DNA of 9,527 bases from assembly GCA_900554095.1 (NCBI GenBank), contig USGC01000057.1, forward strand, positions 1-9,527. Direction: 5' to 3'. Positions 1 through 7,033 of the stretch are shown piece after piece (the first letter of the stretch is position 1; each line of letters starts with the position of its first letter). Made by a program: the position numbers and the translations under genes. The notes under the pieces were generated by a model. The model was not told where the DNA came from. It searched no databases and saw only the letters and a program-made list of their open reading frames with translations. This stretch comes from an uncultured bacterium (GTDB taxonomy: Bacteria > Cyanobacteriota > Vampirovibrionia > Gastranaerophilales > Gastranaerophilaceae).

Positions 1-921
1 AAAGAAGCTTTCACAGGCCTTGGCAATATAAAACAGTTTGACGAAAGCTACATCTCAACCTCAGACGACAAGTATTCCTGCGAAATCCGCGTTATCTCCC
101 CGCCCGAAGGCAAAGACCCCGATGAATTCATCCGAACAATCGGTGCCGAAAGTTTCAAAAAAATTATCGAAAATGCCCCGCTCTTAATTGATTATCAGAT
201 TAACAATCTCTTGAAAGACAAAGGCAAAATCAAAACTCAGCTCGAAAAAACAAGGTTTGTAAAAACTTTAATCCCTGTGTTAAAGGAGATTAACAACGAA
301 ATTATCCGCGAAGAATATATAAAAATGGTTGCGACAGCGCTCAGCATTGATGAAAAAGCTTTAGCCCTGGAAGTCAAGCGCGCCAAAGCTTCTGCCCCTA
401 TCAGCGATGAGGAAGTTACTACAGGAATTAAAAAAATTGTAACAAAAAATGTATCAATTTTAGAAAAAGCGCAAAAAAATTTATTGAGTGTTTTTTTTGT
501 AACCGACAGCGGATTTACATTTGCCCAAATCAACGAAATGATAGGCGATACAGAGTTTTCTAACGAAACGTTAATAAATGTAAAATCTACAATTGACAAA
601 TTAACATGTACCGTAAATAATGTAAAGGAATTGATTGAAAATCTCTATACTGTTTACATTGAAAACTCAGAAATACAAGAGGTTTTGGCCGAACTTGTTA
701 CACTTTCCGAAACCTTCAGCAATCTCCAGCCAAAAGATTTTCAAACAGTTATTCAAGAAAACAAAAATAAGATAATCTGTTGCCATAAGGAAAAAGAAAA
801 AGAAAAATTACGAAATTTATATAAAAATGCTGCCGACGATGATACAGAAGCCCTGAAAATTCAAATGCAGCTTAGAGATAAGATAAATAAAAGATTAAAG
901 ATTGAAATCGGAGAAAATTAA
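1..921 (+). CDS. dnaG: DNA primase DnaG, C-terminal part (5' end outside window)
   Basis: Primase makes the RNA primers for replication forks and docks on the replicative helicase DnaB. The frame is open from base 1, so the N-terminal zinc-binding domain and most of the catalytic core lie upstream of the window; 306 residues remain of a protein usually near 600. Residues 34-44 of this fragment carry PPEGKDPDEFI, the conserved segment at the end of the TOPRIM core of DnaG. After it come the helical end of the polymerase domain and, from about residue 155, a poorly conserved helical region that fits the helicase-interaction domain, ending in a Lys/Glu-rich stretch (about 260-306). An internal ATG/TTG start near 211 is not needed, because the conserved motif lies before it. 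The stop TAA overlaps the ATG of rpoD by one base, the classic dnaG-rpoD arrangement of the macromolecular synthesis operon. Confidence 0.93.
   Translation, partial: KEAFTGLGNIKQFDESYISTSDDKYSCEIRVISPPEGKDPDEFIRTIGAESFKKIIENAPLLIDYQINNLLKDKGKIKTQLEKTRFVKTLIPVLKEINNEIIREEYIKMVATALSIDEKALALEVKRAKASAPISDEEVTTGIKKIVTKNVSILEKAQKNLLSVFFVTDSGFTFAQINEMIGDTEFSNETLINVKSTIDKLTCTVNNVKELIENLYTVYIENSEIQEVLAELVTLSETFSNLQPKDFQTVIQENKNKIICCHKEKEKEKLRNLYKNAADDDTEALKIQMQLRDKINKRLKIEIGEN
910..914 (+). promoter_or_regulatory. Ribosome binding site of rpoD inside dnaG
   Basis: GGAGA lies 6 nt before the ATG at 921, inside the last codons of dnaG. It fixes the sigma factor start and, with the TAATG stop/start overlap, points to translational coupling between primase and sigma factor. 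Confidence 0.7.
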
Positions 922-2021
922 TGACGAAAAAAAGACAAAACAGCTCCTCAATTGTCAGCATATTAGAAGAAGATAACCTCAATATCCCTGAACTTGATGA
1001 GGAAACCGGCCTTGATCATGAAAATGACGGCGTAAATTATATGAATGTCGATATTTCAACCGATAATATCGAAGATATCGTAACTGCTAAAATCGAAAGC
1101 AAAATGAACCTTGATGATATTTACATGATGAATTCTCACTCAGAAGAACATCAAAGCGATTTTGAACTCCCGAAAGGCGTTGCCGTTGATGATCCGGTAA
1201 GATTGTATCTCAGAGAAATCGGCAGAATTAAACTTCTTTCTGCTAACGAAGAAATCGAACTTGCAAGAAAAATTCTTGAAGGCGGCACACCAGGTGCAAT
1301 CGCTAAAAGAAAACTCGTTCAGGCAAACTTGCGTTTAGTCGTTTCAATTGCAAAAAAATACGTCGGCCGCGGAATGCTCTTTTTAGATTTAATTCAAGAA
1401 GGTAACCTTGGGCTTATTCGTGCGGCTGAAAAGTTTGACCACGAACGCGGTTTTAAATTTTCAACTTACGCAACATGGTGGATTAGACAGGCTATCACAA
1501 GAGCAATCGCTGATCAGGCCCGCACAATCCGTATTCCTGTCCATATGGTTGAAACAATTAACAAACTTAAAAAAGTTACGCGCAGACTCGCTCAAGAACT
1601 TTCTAGAAAACCAACCGAAGATGAACTTGCTATTGAAATGAACGTTTCTATCCCGAAACTTCGCGAAATTATCAAAATAGCGCAAGAACCCCTTTCTCTT
1701 GAAACCCCGATTGGTAAAGAAGAAGATTCACGCCTGGGCGACTTCATTGAAGATAAAGAAGCTGATGCACCTATAAAAACCGTTGCATCAGAACTTTTGA
1801 GAGAAGATCTTGCAGAAGTCCTCTGCACACTTTCTCCGCGCGAACGTGATGTATTAAGACTTCGTTTTGGCATGGACGACGGCCGCCAAAGAACATTGGA
1901 AGAAGTAGGACAGCTTTTCGGCGTAACCCGTGAACGCATTAGACAAATCGAAGCTAAAGCGCTAAGAAAACTTCGCCATCCAAACAGAAGCAAAAGACTT
2001 AGAGAATACGTTGAATCATAA
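921..2021 (+). CDS. rpoD: Primary RNA polymerase sigma factor (RpoD/SigA, sigma-70 group 1)
   Basis: This is the housekeeping sigma factor that directs RNA polymerase to -35/-10 promoters. It has 366 residues. Region 1.2 starts at DDPVRLYLREIG (about 90-101). Regions 2.1-2.4 run from about 134 to 205 and include NLRLVVSIAKKY, DLIQEGNLGLIRA and the -10 recognition segment FKFSTYATWWIRQAITRAI (178-196). Region 3 follows (about 213-290). Region 4 ends with the helix-turn-helix TLEEVGQLFGVTRERIRQIE (325-344) that reads the -35 box. The first ~88 residues are acidic and low in similarity, and I see no standard region 1.1 in them, so this is a compact group 1 sigma like those of cyanobacteria and Gram-positives rather than the ~613-residue enterobacterial form. 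The start is set by GGAGA 6 nt upstream and the one-base overlap with dnaG. A strong terminator follows. A group 2 paralogue cannot be fully excluded, but linkage to dnaG argues for the primary sigma. Confidence 0.97.
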   Translation: MTKKRQNSSSIVSILEEDNLNIPELDEETGLDHENDGVNYMNVDISTDNIEDIVTAKIESKMNLDDIYMMNSHSEEHQSDFELPKGVAVDDPVRLYLREIGRIKLLSANEEIELARKILEGGTPGAIAKRKLVQANLRLVVSIAKKYVGRGMLFLDLIQEGNLGLIRAAEKFDHERGFKFSTYATWWIRQAITRAIADQARTIRIPVHMVETINKLKKVTRRLAQELSRKPTEDELAIEMNVSIPKLREIIKIAQEPLSLETPIGKEEDSRLGDFIEDKEADAPIKTVASELLREDLAEVLCTLSPRERDVLRLRFGMDDGRQRTLEEVGQLFGVTRERIRQIEAKALRKLRHPNRSKRLREYVES

Positions 2022-2025
2022 ATTA

Positions 2026-2055
2026 AAAAAACTCCCGCCCCAATGGGAGTTTTTT
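2026..2055 (+). terminator. Rho-independent terminator after rpoD
   Basis: ACTCCC (2031-2036) pairs with GGGAGT (2045-2050) around an 8-nt loop. A run of A before the stem (2026-2030) can extend it against the T-run after it (2051-2055). It begins 4 bp after the rpoD stop and ends the dnaG-rpoD unit. The A-run/T-run symmetry could let it work weakly on the other strand too, but no minus-strand gene faces it. Confidence 0.9.
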
Positions 2056-2069
2056 ATATTATCCGGGCC

Positions 2070-2098
2070 TTGCAAAAAACTTTGAAAAAGAGTATTGT
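2070..2098 (+). promoter_or_regulatory. Possible sigma-70 promoter for xerD
   Basis: TTGCAA (2070-2075) and TATTGT (2093-2098) each match 4 of 6 consensus bases and are separated by 17 bp. The gene lies just after a terminator and so needs its own promoter. If used, transcription would start at about 2105-2107, at or next to the ATG at 2107, giving a leaderless or near-leaderless mRNA; this fits the lack of a well-placed Shine-Dalgarno sequence. The boxes are weak, so this is tentative. Confidence 0.3.
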
Positions 2099-2106
2099 AA
2101 TCATGT

Positions 2107-2973
2107 ATGAGTCTTGATATACTTTCACAATACCTTGATTTTCTCGAAATTGAAAAGGGTCTTTCGCAAAATACGATTGACGCATACAGACGTGATTTGA
2201 GCGATTTTATTGAATTTACATACAGCAAAGGCGCCGAGAATTTATCACAAATCACGCGCGGGCATTTGAATTCGTATATCCTGAGGCTTCATGAAAAAAA
2301 GTACACACCGACAAGTGTTATGCGAAAAATTGCGAGTTTGAGAGGGTTTTTCAAATGGCTTTGCGCAAATGAAATAATTGACAAAAACCCTGCCCTGACA
2401 CTTGAACAGCCAAAACTTCCCAAAAAGCTCCCAAAAGTTATGACTGTAGAAGAAATCAACGCAATTCTTTCACAAAACCTTTCAAAAGATGAGCAGGTTA
2501 TTGTTGAACTTTTGTACGGATGCGGTTTGCGGGTTTCGGAGCTTACCAACCTGAAATTAACAGACATTGATCTTGGCGCAAAGTACCTTCAGTGCACGGG
2601 CAAAGGCTCAAAAGAAAGAATTGTTCCGCTTGGCTCAAAAGCTGTAAAAGCTGTTAAAAATTATCTGCCTGAGCGCGAATTCAATTTGCAAAAATTCAAC
2701 AAAACTTCAAAAATTTTGCTTGTTTCTTCTGAAGGCAGAGAAATTACACGCCAAGATGTCTATAATTTTATAAGAAAGCAGGGTGAAAAAATTCATAAGA
2801 CAATTTCGCCTCACACTTTAAGGCACAGCTTTGCAACGCATTTGCTGGAAAACGGCGCTGATTTGCGTGTCGTGCAGGAACTTTTGGGACACAGCGACGT
2901 TTCAACAACACAGCTTTACACTCACATTAGCAAAAAACGTTTAAAAGAAGTTTACTTTGCAATCAATGGCTGA
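2107..2973 (+). CDS. xerD: Tyrosine site-specific recombinase XerC/XerD family
   Basis: Xer recombinases resolve chromosome dimers at dif near the terminus, with FtsK at the septum. The 288-residue length is typical. The N-terminal core-binding SAM-like domain spans about 1-90 (LSQNTIDAYRRDLSDF, 19-34). The catalytic domain spans about 108-285 and has every active-site residue: R142 (GCGLRVSEL), K166 (GKGSKER), H236 and R239 (HTLRHSFATHLL), H262 (LLGHSDVSTTQLY) and the nucleophile Y271. The spacings R-K 24, H-H 26 and H-Y 35 equal those of E. coli XerD. An out-of-frame ATG lies 4 nt upstream at 2103; the frame is closed by TAA at 2098-2100, so ATG 2107 is the only upstream start. Housekeeping neighbours, no flanking repeats and normal composition argue for a chromosomal Xer rather than a phage or integron integrase. 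XerC versus XerD cannot be settled from this one copy. Confidence 0.92.
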   Translation: MSLDILSQYLDFLEIEKGLSQNTIDAYRRDLSDFIEFTYSKGAENLSQITRGHLNSYILRLHEKKYTPTSVMRKIASLRGFFKWLCANEIIDKNPALTLEQPKLPKKLPKVMTVEEINAILSQNLSKDEQVIVELLYGCGLRVSELTNLKLTDIDLGAKYLQCTGKGSKERIVPLGSKAVKAVKNYLPEREFNLQKFNKTSKILLVSSEGREITRQDVYNFIRKQGEKIHKTISPHTLRHSFATHLLENGADLRVVQELLGHSDVSTTQLYTHISKKRLKEVYFAING

Positions 2974-2991
2974 GCGTGGTAGTATTTTTCT

Positions 2992-3705
2992 ATGCTAAAC
3001 CTATTTGTTACAGGGACAGGGAAAGGAAAAAATTTAGTTACAGCGGGTCTTGCGATAACAATGCAAAGCCTCGGTTATGCAACGGGTGTTTACGTGCCGG
3101 TGCAGTGCGGTGCTGTCGTAAAAAACGGGTTTATACATTCGCCGGATTTAGTTTTTATAAAAAACATGGATGAGAATATCAAAACATATTGCAGTTATTT
3201 ATTCAAAAGCCATGACCTGCCTTTAATATCCGCCGCGGCTGAGGGGCAGAAGATAGATAAAGATGTTATATACGAAGACTTCAACAGCATTAATGACAAA
3301 TTTGAATGCCTTTTGACTAACGGAACAAACGGAATTGCTACACCTTTAGGAGTGGATTTTTTGGAGATAGATTTGGTTAAAACTTTAAATTTGCCTCTGC
3401 TTTTGACAATATCACCTTCGGTTTCTGCTGTGAGCGATATTCTAATAATGATAAACCACGCGGTTGTAAAAAATGTCGAAATGCGAGGTGTAATTATTAA
3501 CAACTGCCCGCTTAAGACAGACAACGAAAATATAAAAAATCTTCCAAAATTAATTGAAAAATACACAGATACAAGAATTCTCGGGGTGCTTCCGGCGATT
3601 GAAAACCCGGCTTACATATCAGCAGGCGATTTAATCTCGCACGTACTTGCAGGGGTTAATCTGGAAAGCATTTTCAATATTAGAATAGCAAAACTTCACG
3701 GGTAA
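2992..3705 (+). CDS. BioD-like (dethiobiotin synthetase/AAA_26 family) protein, probably catalytically altered
   Basis: The 237-residue protein has the fold pattern of dethiobiotin synthetase, the ATP-dependent enzyme that closes the ureido ring in biotin synthesis. The family's order of blocks is recognisable: N-terminal strand and glycine loop (LFVTGTGKGKNLVTAGL, 4-20), YVPVQCG (34-40), an SAAAEG block (80-85), LLTNGTNGIATPLG (107-120), DLVKTLNLPLLLTISPS (127-143) and RGVIINNCP (165-173). Key positions differ from true BioD. The P-loop is about two residues shorter and reads GKGKN instead of the usual GTDTxVGKT. The Lys of YKPVQTG is Val35. The acidic residue of the VEGAGG block is replaced (TNGTNG). 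The gene starts 18 bp after xerD with no strong Shine-Dalgarno sequence; TAG at 2980-2982 closes the frame upstream, so ATG 2992 is the likely start. No other biotin genes are in view. It may be a divergent BioD, a related amidoligase/ATPase, or a pseudoenzyme. Confidence 0.7.
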   Translation: MLNLFVTGTGKGKNLVTAGLAITMQSLGYATGVYVPVQCGAVVKNGFIHSPDLVFIKNMDENIKTYCSYLFKSHDLPLISAAAEGQKIDKDVIYEDFNSINDKFECLLTNGTNGIATPLGVDFLEIDLVKTLNLPLLLTISPSVSAVSDILIMINHAVVKNVEMRGVIINNCPLKTDNENIKNLPKLIEKYTDTRILGVLPAIENPAYISAGDLISHVLAGVNLESIFNIRIAKLHG

Positions 3706-3863
3706 TAAGGTGGAAGGGTTTTGTACTTGCCGTCTTAAAATCGTCATAATGCGTTGTTTGCCCCCAGCGCCTTTGCTCAGTTTTGGACTTTAAATCCTAA
3801 TTCCTAAAAAGCGCTCACCACCAAGATAGCCCCAGAGTACAAGAGCAGATTTCGTCTGCCCCT
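3706..3863. other. Convergent intergenic region, no gene seen
   Basis: These 158 bp lie between the ends of the bioD-like gene (+) and the hybrid kinase gene (-). They are richer in GC than the other intergenic DNA here. AGCGC (3766-3770) and AGCGCT (3810-3815) can pair across about 40 bp. A small hairpin, GCAGA (3845-3849) and TCTGC (3855-3859) with a 5-nt loop, is followed on the plus strand by a broken T-rich run (3863-3871) and could be a weak terminator for the plus-strand unit. No strong terminator is present for either gene. No credible ORF or tRNA is seen. Confidence 0.4.
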
Positions 3864-3871
3864 TTACTTTT
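3845..3871 (+). terminator. Weak terminator-like hairpin after the bioD-like gene
   Basis: This is a 5-bp stem (GCAGA/TCTGC) with loop TTTCG, followed by CCCTTTACTTTTT. The stem is short, the T-run is interrupted, and the site lies 140 bp past the stop and runs into the convergent kinase gene. It is offered only as the best candidate in the gap. Confidence 0.2.
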
Positions 3872-5267
3872 TCGGCAATGTGAAGATAAATTTTACATAT
3901 TTGTTTGGTTCGCTTTCCGCTTTAATTTTCCCGCCGTGAGCGTCGATAATTCTCTTGGCGATGTACAACCCTAAGCCTGATGAGGCCTTTTTGCTTGCTT
4001 GTGCGTAAGTTACGTATTTCAAAAATATTTCGTCGGGGTTTTTTAGAACAAAGCCGGTGCCGAAATTCACTATTGAGAAAATAAACTCTTTTGAAGTTTC
4101 TTTCAAATCTATTATAACCCGTGATTTTCTGATGCCGTGCTCCACTGTGTTAATCAAAAGGTTGTGGATAACCCGCTTGATTTCAATTTCGTCAAAACTG
4201 CAAACCGAATTTTTTACACTGCAATTGAAAACATATTTTAATTCTTTGTCTTCAAAAAGGTATTGAGTTTCCTCAATACAGCCGATGATTACATCCTTTA
4301 AGGAGTTTGGGTATTTATTTAATTTCAGGTTTTCGCTTTCGCACTTGTATTTTTGTAAGAGATTTTCGACTAAATTTTTCATGTACTTTGCTGCGCTCAA
4401 TATGTCTGTAATAATTTCTGTCTGCATTCCGTCAAGGTTTTTGGAATAACTTTTTCTCAAAAGTTCTAATGCTGAGATTTCAGCGTAAATCGGCGTTTTC
4501 AAATCGTGCGTAACCATAGCAAGAAAAGTTTCTTTCTTATCGTTAAGTGCATCTTGAAGGCACTTGGTTTTCAAAACGCTGTGGATTTGAGAGCGGACAA
4601 CGTTAACATCAAATGGCTTTTCGATATAAGCGCAAGAGCCTATATTGTAACCGGTGATTTTGTTGTCAGCGTCCGATAATGCTGAAATAAACATTATCGG
4701 CGCATTTGCATTCAGCTTTGACTTTTTAATAATAGAAGCAAGCTCAAAACCGGACATTTCCGGCATCATTATGTCTAATAAAAACAGGTCAAACTTTTCT
4801 ATCTCAACAGCTTTGCTTGCTTCAATGGGTTTAATAAAGGTTGAGATTTTTAAATCGAGAGCAGAAAGGGTTTCGACAAGCAGATCGATGTTCATTTGAT
4901 TGTCGTCAACCACTGCTACTTTCAATCCTTTCAGGCTTCCGTACTGCTGCGGCAGAACCACAGAGGATGCATTTTGTTTCTTAAAATAATTATTGATAAG
5001 TTTGACATCTACGGGGTAAGGAATGACATCTTTTACACCGCAGGAATTTGCGGCGATGATGTCTTTTCTTGATATTACAGGCGAAGTCAGCCAGATATCA
5101 AGATTTGGAAATTTTTTTACATATTTCTTTGCAAGATATAAATCTTTGAAATCAGTTTTTGCTATACAGAGCTGCTTTTTGGATAAACCTGACGCATCTT
5201 CAAGTTCTTTTAAACTGTTAACAAACACTACAGCGTCTTTATTAATTTTATCCAAAAGCTCTTTCAT
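3864..5267 (-). CDS. Hybrid signalling protein: pseudo-receiver, receiver, histidine kinase (HisKA-HATPase)
   Basis: This 467-residue soluble two-component protein has no membrane segment or periplasmic sensor. Residues 1-97 look like a degenerate CheY-like domain: DIWLTSPVI, then IAANSCGVKDVIPYPVDV, follow the end of a receiver, but the phosphorylatable Asp and the conserved Lys (Tyr84 in that slot) are missing. Residues 115-235 are a complete receiver: acidic pair D121/D122, phospho-acceptor D165 (LLDIMMPEMSGFEL), S195 and K217 (YIEKPFD). Residues 245-310 are the HisKA dimerisation helix with phospho-accepting H254 (MVTHDLKTPI). Residues 320-467 are the ATPase, with N-box N369/N373, an NxGxG motif (N401-G405) where Asp is more usual, and the G-box SSGLGLYIAKRI (429-440). 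No output domain follows the kinase, so a separate partner is expected. The start is the ATG at 5267, 35 bp after the glycosyltransferase stop, with no clear Shine-Dalgarno sequence; co-transcription with that gene is likely. Confidence 0.9.
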   Translation of the reverse strand: MKELLDKINKDAVVFVNSLKELEDASGLSKKQLCIAKTDFKDLYLAKKYVKKFPNLDIWLTSPVISRKDIIAANSCGVKDVIPYPVDVKLINNYFKKQNASSVVLPQQYGSLKGLKVAVVDDNQMNIDLLVETLSALDLKISTFIKPIEASKAVEIEKFDLFLLDIMMPEMSGFELASIIKKSKLNANAPIMFISALSDADNKITGYNIGSCAYIEKPFDVNVVRSQIHSVLKTKCLQDALNDKKETFLAMVTHDLKTPIYAEISALELLRKSYSKNLDGMQTEIITDILSAAKYMKNLVENLLQKYKCESENLKLNKYPNSLKDVIIGCIEETQYLFEDKELKYVFNCSVKNSVCSFDEIEIKRVIHNLLINTVEHGIRKSRVIIDLKETSKEFIFSIVNFGTGFVLKNPDEIFLKYVTYAQASKKASSGLGLYIAKRIIDAHGGKIKAESEPNKYVKFIFTLPKK

Positions 5268-5302
5268 ATATAAATCATATATAACCCAACAGGCGCATAC
5301 AA

Positions 5303-6994
5303 TTAGTCTGTCGGGCGATTTTTAAGAATTATTTTTGTGTTGCGTTTGTAAGGAAAGCCTTTAATAAGAGAATATTTTCTTCCTTTGTACAAGACTACAT
5401 AGTATGTGTTTCTGCGGAGTTCGTTTAAGTCTTTTGTTTTGACAATAACTCTGTAGTTTTCGTGCTTCAAAAGCTCTTTTAGAACATCGTAATCCTTTTC
5501 GATATTGAAATTCACCTTGCCGCCGTAATAGTAAAGAAGCGAATATCTTCTTGAAAATCCGAAAGTTGCAAGCGGTTTTTGTTCGGCCTTAACAGATGCG
5601 GCTATTCTCATCAAATCGTTTTGGCCGAAACGGTAGTCAATATTAAAGAACATTTTTGTCCCGAACGCTGAAAGTATTGCGATGAAAAGAACATAGCTTG
5701 CAAAAACTCCTGCATATTTTTTCTTGACTGCAAATACCGCGCTTGCAGCACCGAACATAAATACAAGAATTATACAAAACCATTTTGCGTTTAAAATATC
5801 GTTGTACAGACTTTCCGGCAGAAAATACTGAGTGAAAAGCCCGCCTATTGAAGCGATTAAACAAATTCCGCTTAGAATATAAACTGAAATGTTTATGGCT
5901 TTTTCGCAAACACCCTTTTGTATGTAATCTTTCCAAGCAAAGCCCAAAATGCATGCCGCAGGCACATATATCGGCAGTATGTATGTTATTAATTTCGTGC
6001 TTGACGCTGAGAAAAACAACATTATAAACAAAAACGCTATTGAATTGAATAAAAGGAATTTCCCACTGTTGTCAAGGTTTTCAAATGAAATTTTCTTTAA
6101 GTGTTTAATTCTGCAAATTACGGCAGCGATTGCTGAGAATATCCACGGCAAAAATCCCCACAAAAACGTCAATATATAAAAGTAAAACGGCTGTTTACGC
6201 CCGATTTCATTTGAGTTTATAAATCTTTCCAGGTGGTGCTTTACGATGTATTCGTTGAAAAACAGCGGGTCATGGATTTTGAACATCGCGGCATGCCAAG
6301 GTACTGTGATTAAAAAGAACAGCAAAAAGCCGACAACAAAATATTGCGGCCGAAAAATTTCTTTAAATTTTCTTTGTGATATTGATACGAAAAATATTGT
6401 TCCAAACGGTACGACAAATCCGGGAATGCCCTTTGCCATCACAGCAAGCCCCGAAAATATGTAAAACAGCCACCAAAAATATTTTTTGTTTTCCTCTTTG
6501 CAGAAGAAAGTTAAAAAACCGAACATTAAAGAAAATGCTATGCAGGTTGATACAACAATATCAAGGATTGCAAATTTTGAAAGAATTACGAATTCAAAAG
6601 ATGTCGCCAAAATCAGCGATGAGATTACGCCGTAACTTTTTGAAACAAGTCTTCTTCCAGTAAAATAAACCAGAAAAGCCGTAAGCATTCCATAAAGCGC
6701 AACAGGAAAACGTGCACTGAATTCATTTATTTTCCCGAATACTGCAAAAGAAAGGCACTCGCCCCAAAAATATAAAGGCGGTTTTTCAAAGAAATAATCC
6801 CCGTTAAGATAAAGAGTTAAAAAGTCTTTGCTGTTAAACATATCCCGCGACATTGCAACATATCGCGTCTCATCAACATCCATCAGCGCATAATTTCCGA
6901 TATTGTGAAAAAATATAAAATAGAAAATTATCCCTAAACCCAAAACGGTTAGCCATTCGTGGTGTTTTTTTGCAAAATCAATTATCTTATCCAT
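5303..6994 (-). CDS. ArnT/PMT-family integral membrane glycosyltransferase (GT-C fold)
   Basis: The 563-residue polytopic protein belongs to the family of undecaprenyl-phosphate-sugar transferases typified by ArnT (aminoarabinose transfer to lipid A) and related mannosyltransferases. It acts in the cytoplasmic membrane with its active site facing the periplasm. A first membrane helix (about 16-33) is followed by the periplasmic catalytic loop MDVDETRYVAMSRDM (38-52) with acidic D39, D41 and E42, then FFEKPPLYFWGE (68-79). Further family motifs are LDIVVST (144-150), MAKGIPGFVVP (187-197), VPWHAAM (231-237), EYIVKHHLERF (248-258), GRKQPFYFYI (265-274) and SSTKLITYILPIYVP (331-345). About a dozen hydrophobic helices run to about residue 448; the last ~110 residues form a soluble C-terminal domain. 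AGGAGA 4 nt before the ATG fixes the start. The family is clear, but the sugar and acceptor cannot be read from sequence, and no arn genes are nearby, so a gene name is withheld. Confidence 0.88.
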   Translation of the reverse strand: MDKIIDFAKKHHEWLTVLGLGIIFYFIFFHNIGNYALMDVDETRYVAMSRDMFNSKDFLTLYLNGDYFFEKPPLYFWGECLSFAVFGKINEFSARFPVALYGMLTAFLVYFTGRRLVSKSYGVISSLILATSFEFVILSKFAILDIVVSTCIAFSLMFGFLTFFCKEENKKYFWWLFYIFSGLAVMAKGIPGFVVPFGTIFFVSISQRKFKEIFRPQYFVVGFLLFFLITVPWHAAMFKIHDPLFFNEYIVKHHLERFINSNEIGRKQPFYFYILTFLWGFLPWIFSAIAAVICRIKHLKKISFENLDNSGKFLLFNSIAFLFIMLFFSASSTKLITYILPIYVPAACILGFAWKDYIQKGVCEKAINISVYILSGICLIASIGGLFTQYFLPESLYNDILNAKWFCIILVFMFGAASAVFAVKKKYAGVFASYVLFIAILSAFGTKMFFNIDYRFGQNDLMRIAASVKAEQKPLATFGFSRRYSLLYYYGGKVNFNIEKDYDVLKELLKHENYRVIVKTKDLNELRRNTYYVVLYKGRKYSLIKGFPYKRNTKIILKNRPTD

Positions 6995-7015
6995 AATCTC
7001 TCCTAATCCTAAGAA

Positions 7016-7024
7016 ATTATATCA
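7016..7024 (-). promoter_or_regulatory. Extended -10 promoter for the glycosyltransferase-kinase unit
   Basis: On the minus strand TGATATAAT is an exact extended -10 (TGn plus a perfect TATAAT). No good -35 box stands 16-18 bp upstream, as is usual for extended -10 promoters. Transcription would start near 7009, leaving about 14 nt that include AGGAGA (7004-6999) before the ATG at 6994. This geometry fits very well. The upstream edge of the promoter runs into the palindrome at 7034-7055. Confidence 0.65.
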
Positions 7025-7033
7025 TAAAATAAA

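Noticed and set aside
211..921. Separate 236-residue gene starting at an internal TTG
   Set aside because: The same frame is open back to base 1 and contains the DnaG motif PPEGKDPDEF before this point, so it is the 3' part of dnaG.
2976..3173. GTG-started ORF overlapping the beginning of the BioD-like gene in another frame
   Set aside because: The protein has no family pattern, while the overlapping frame carries BioD-family motifs along its full length.
3790..3872. Programmed -1 frameshift at the A-rich end of the hybrid kinase (GAAAAAG before TAA) that would add 26 codons
   Set aside because: The kinase already ends at the normal place after its last ATPase strand, there is no downstream stimulatory structure of note, and the extension has no recognisable motif.
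4065..4067. Asn401 in place of Asp in the kinase DxGxG motif as a sign of an inactive kinase
   Set aside because: NxGxG occurs in many working histidine kinases, and the N-box, G-box and phospho-accepting His are intact.
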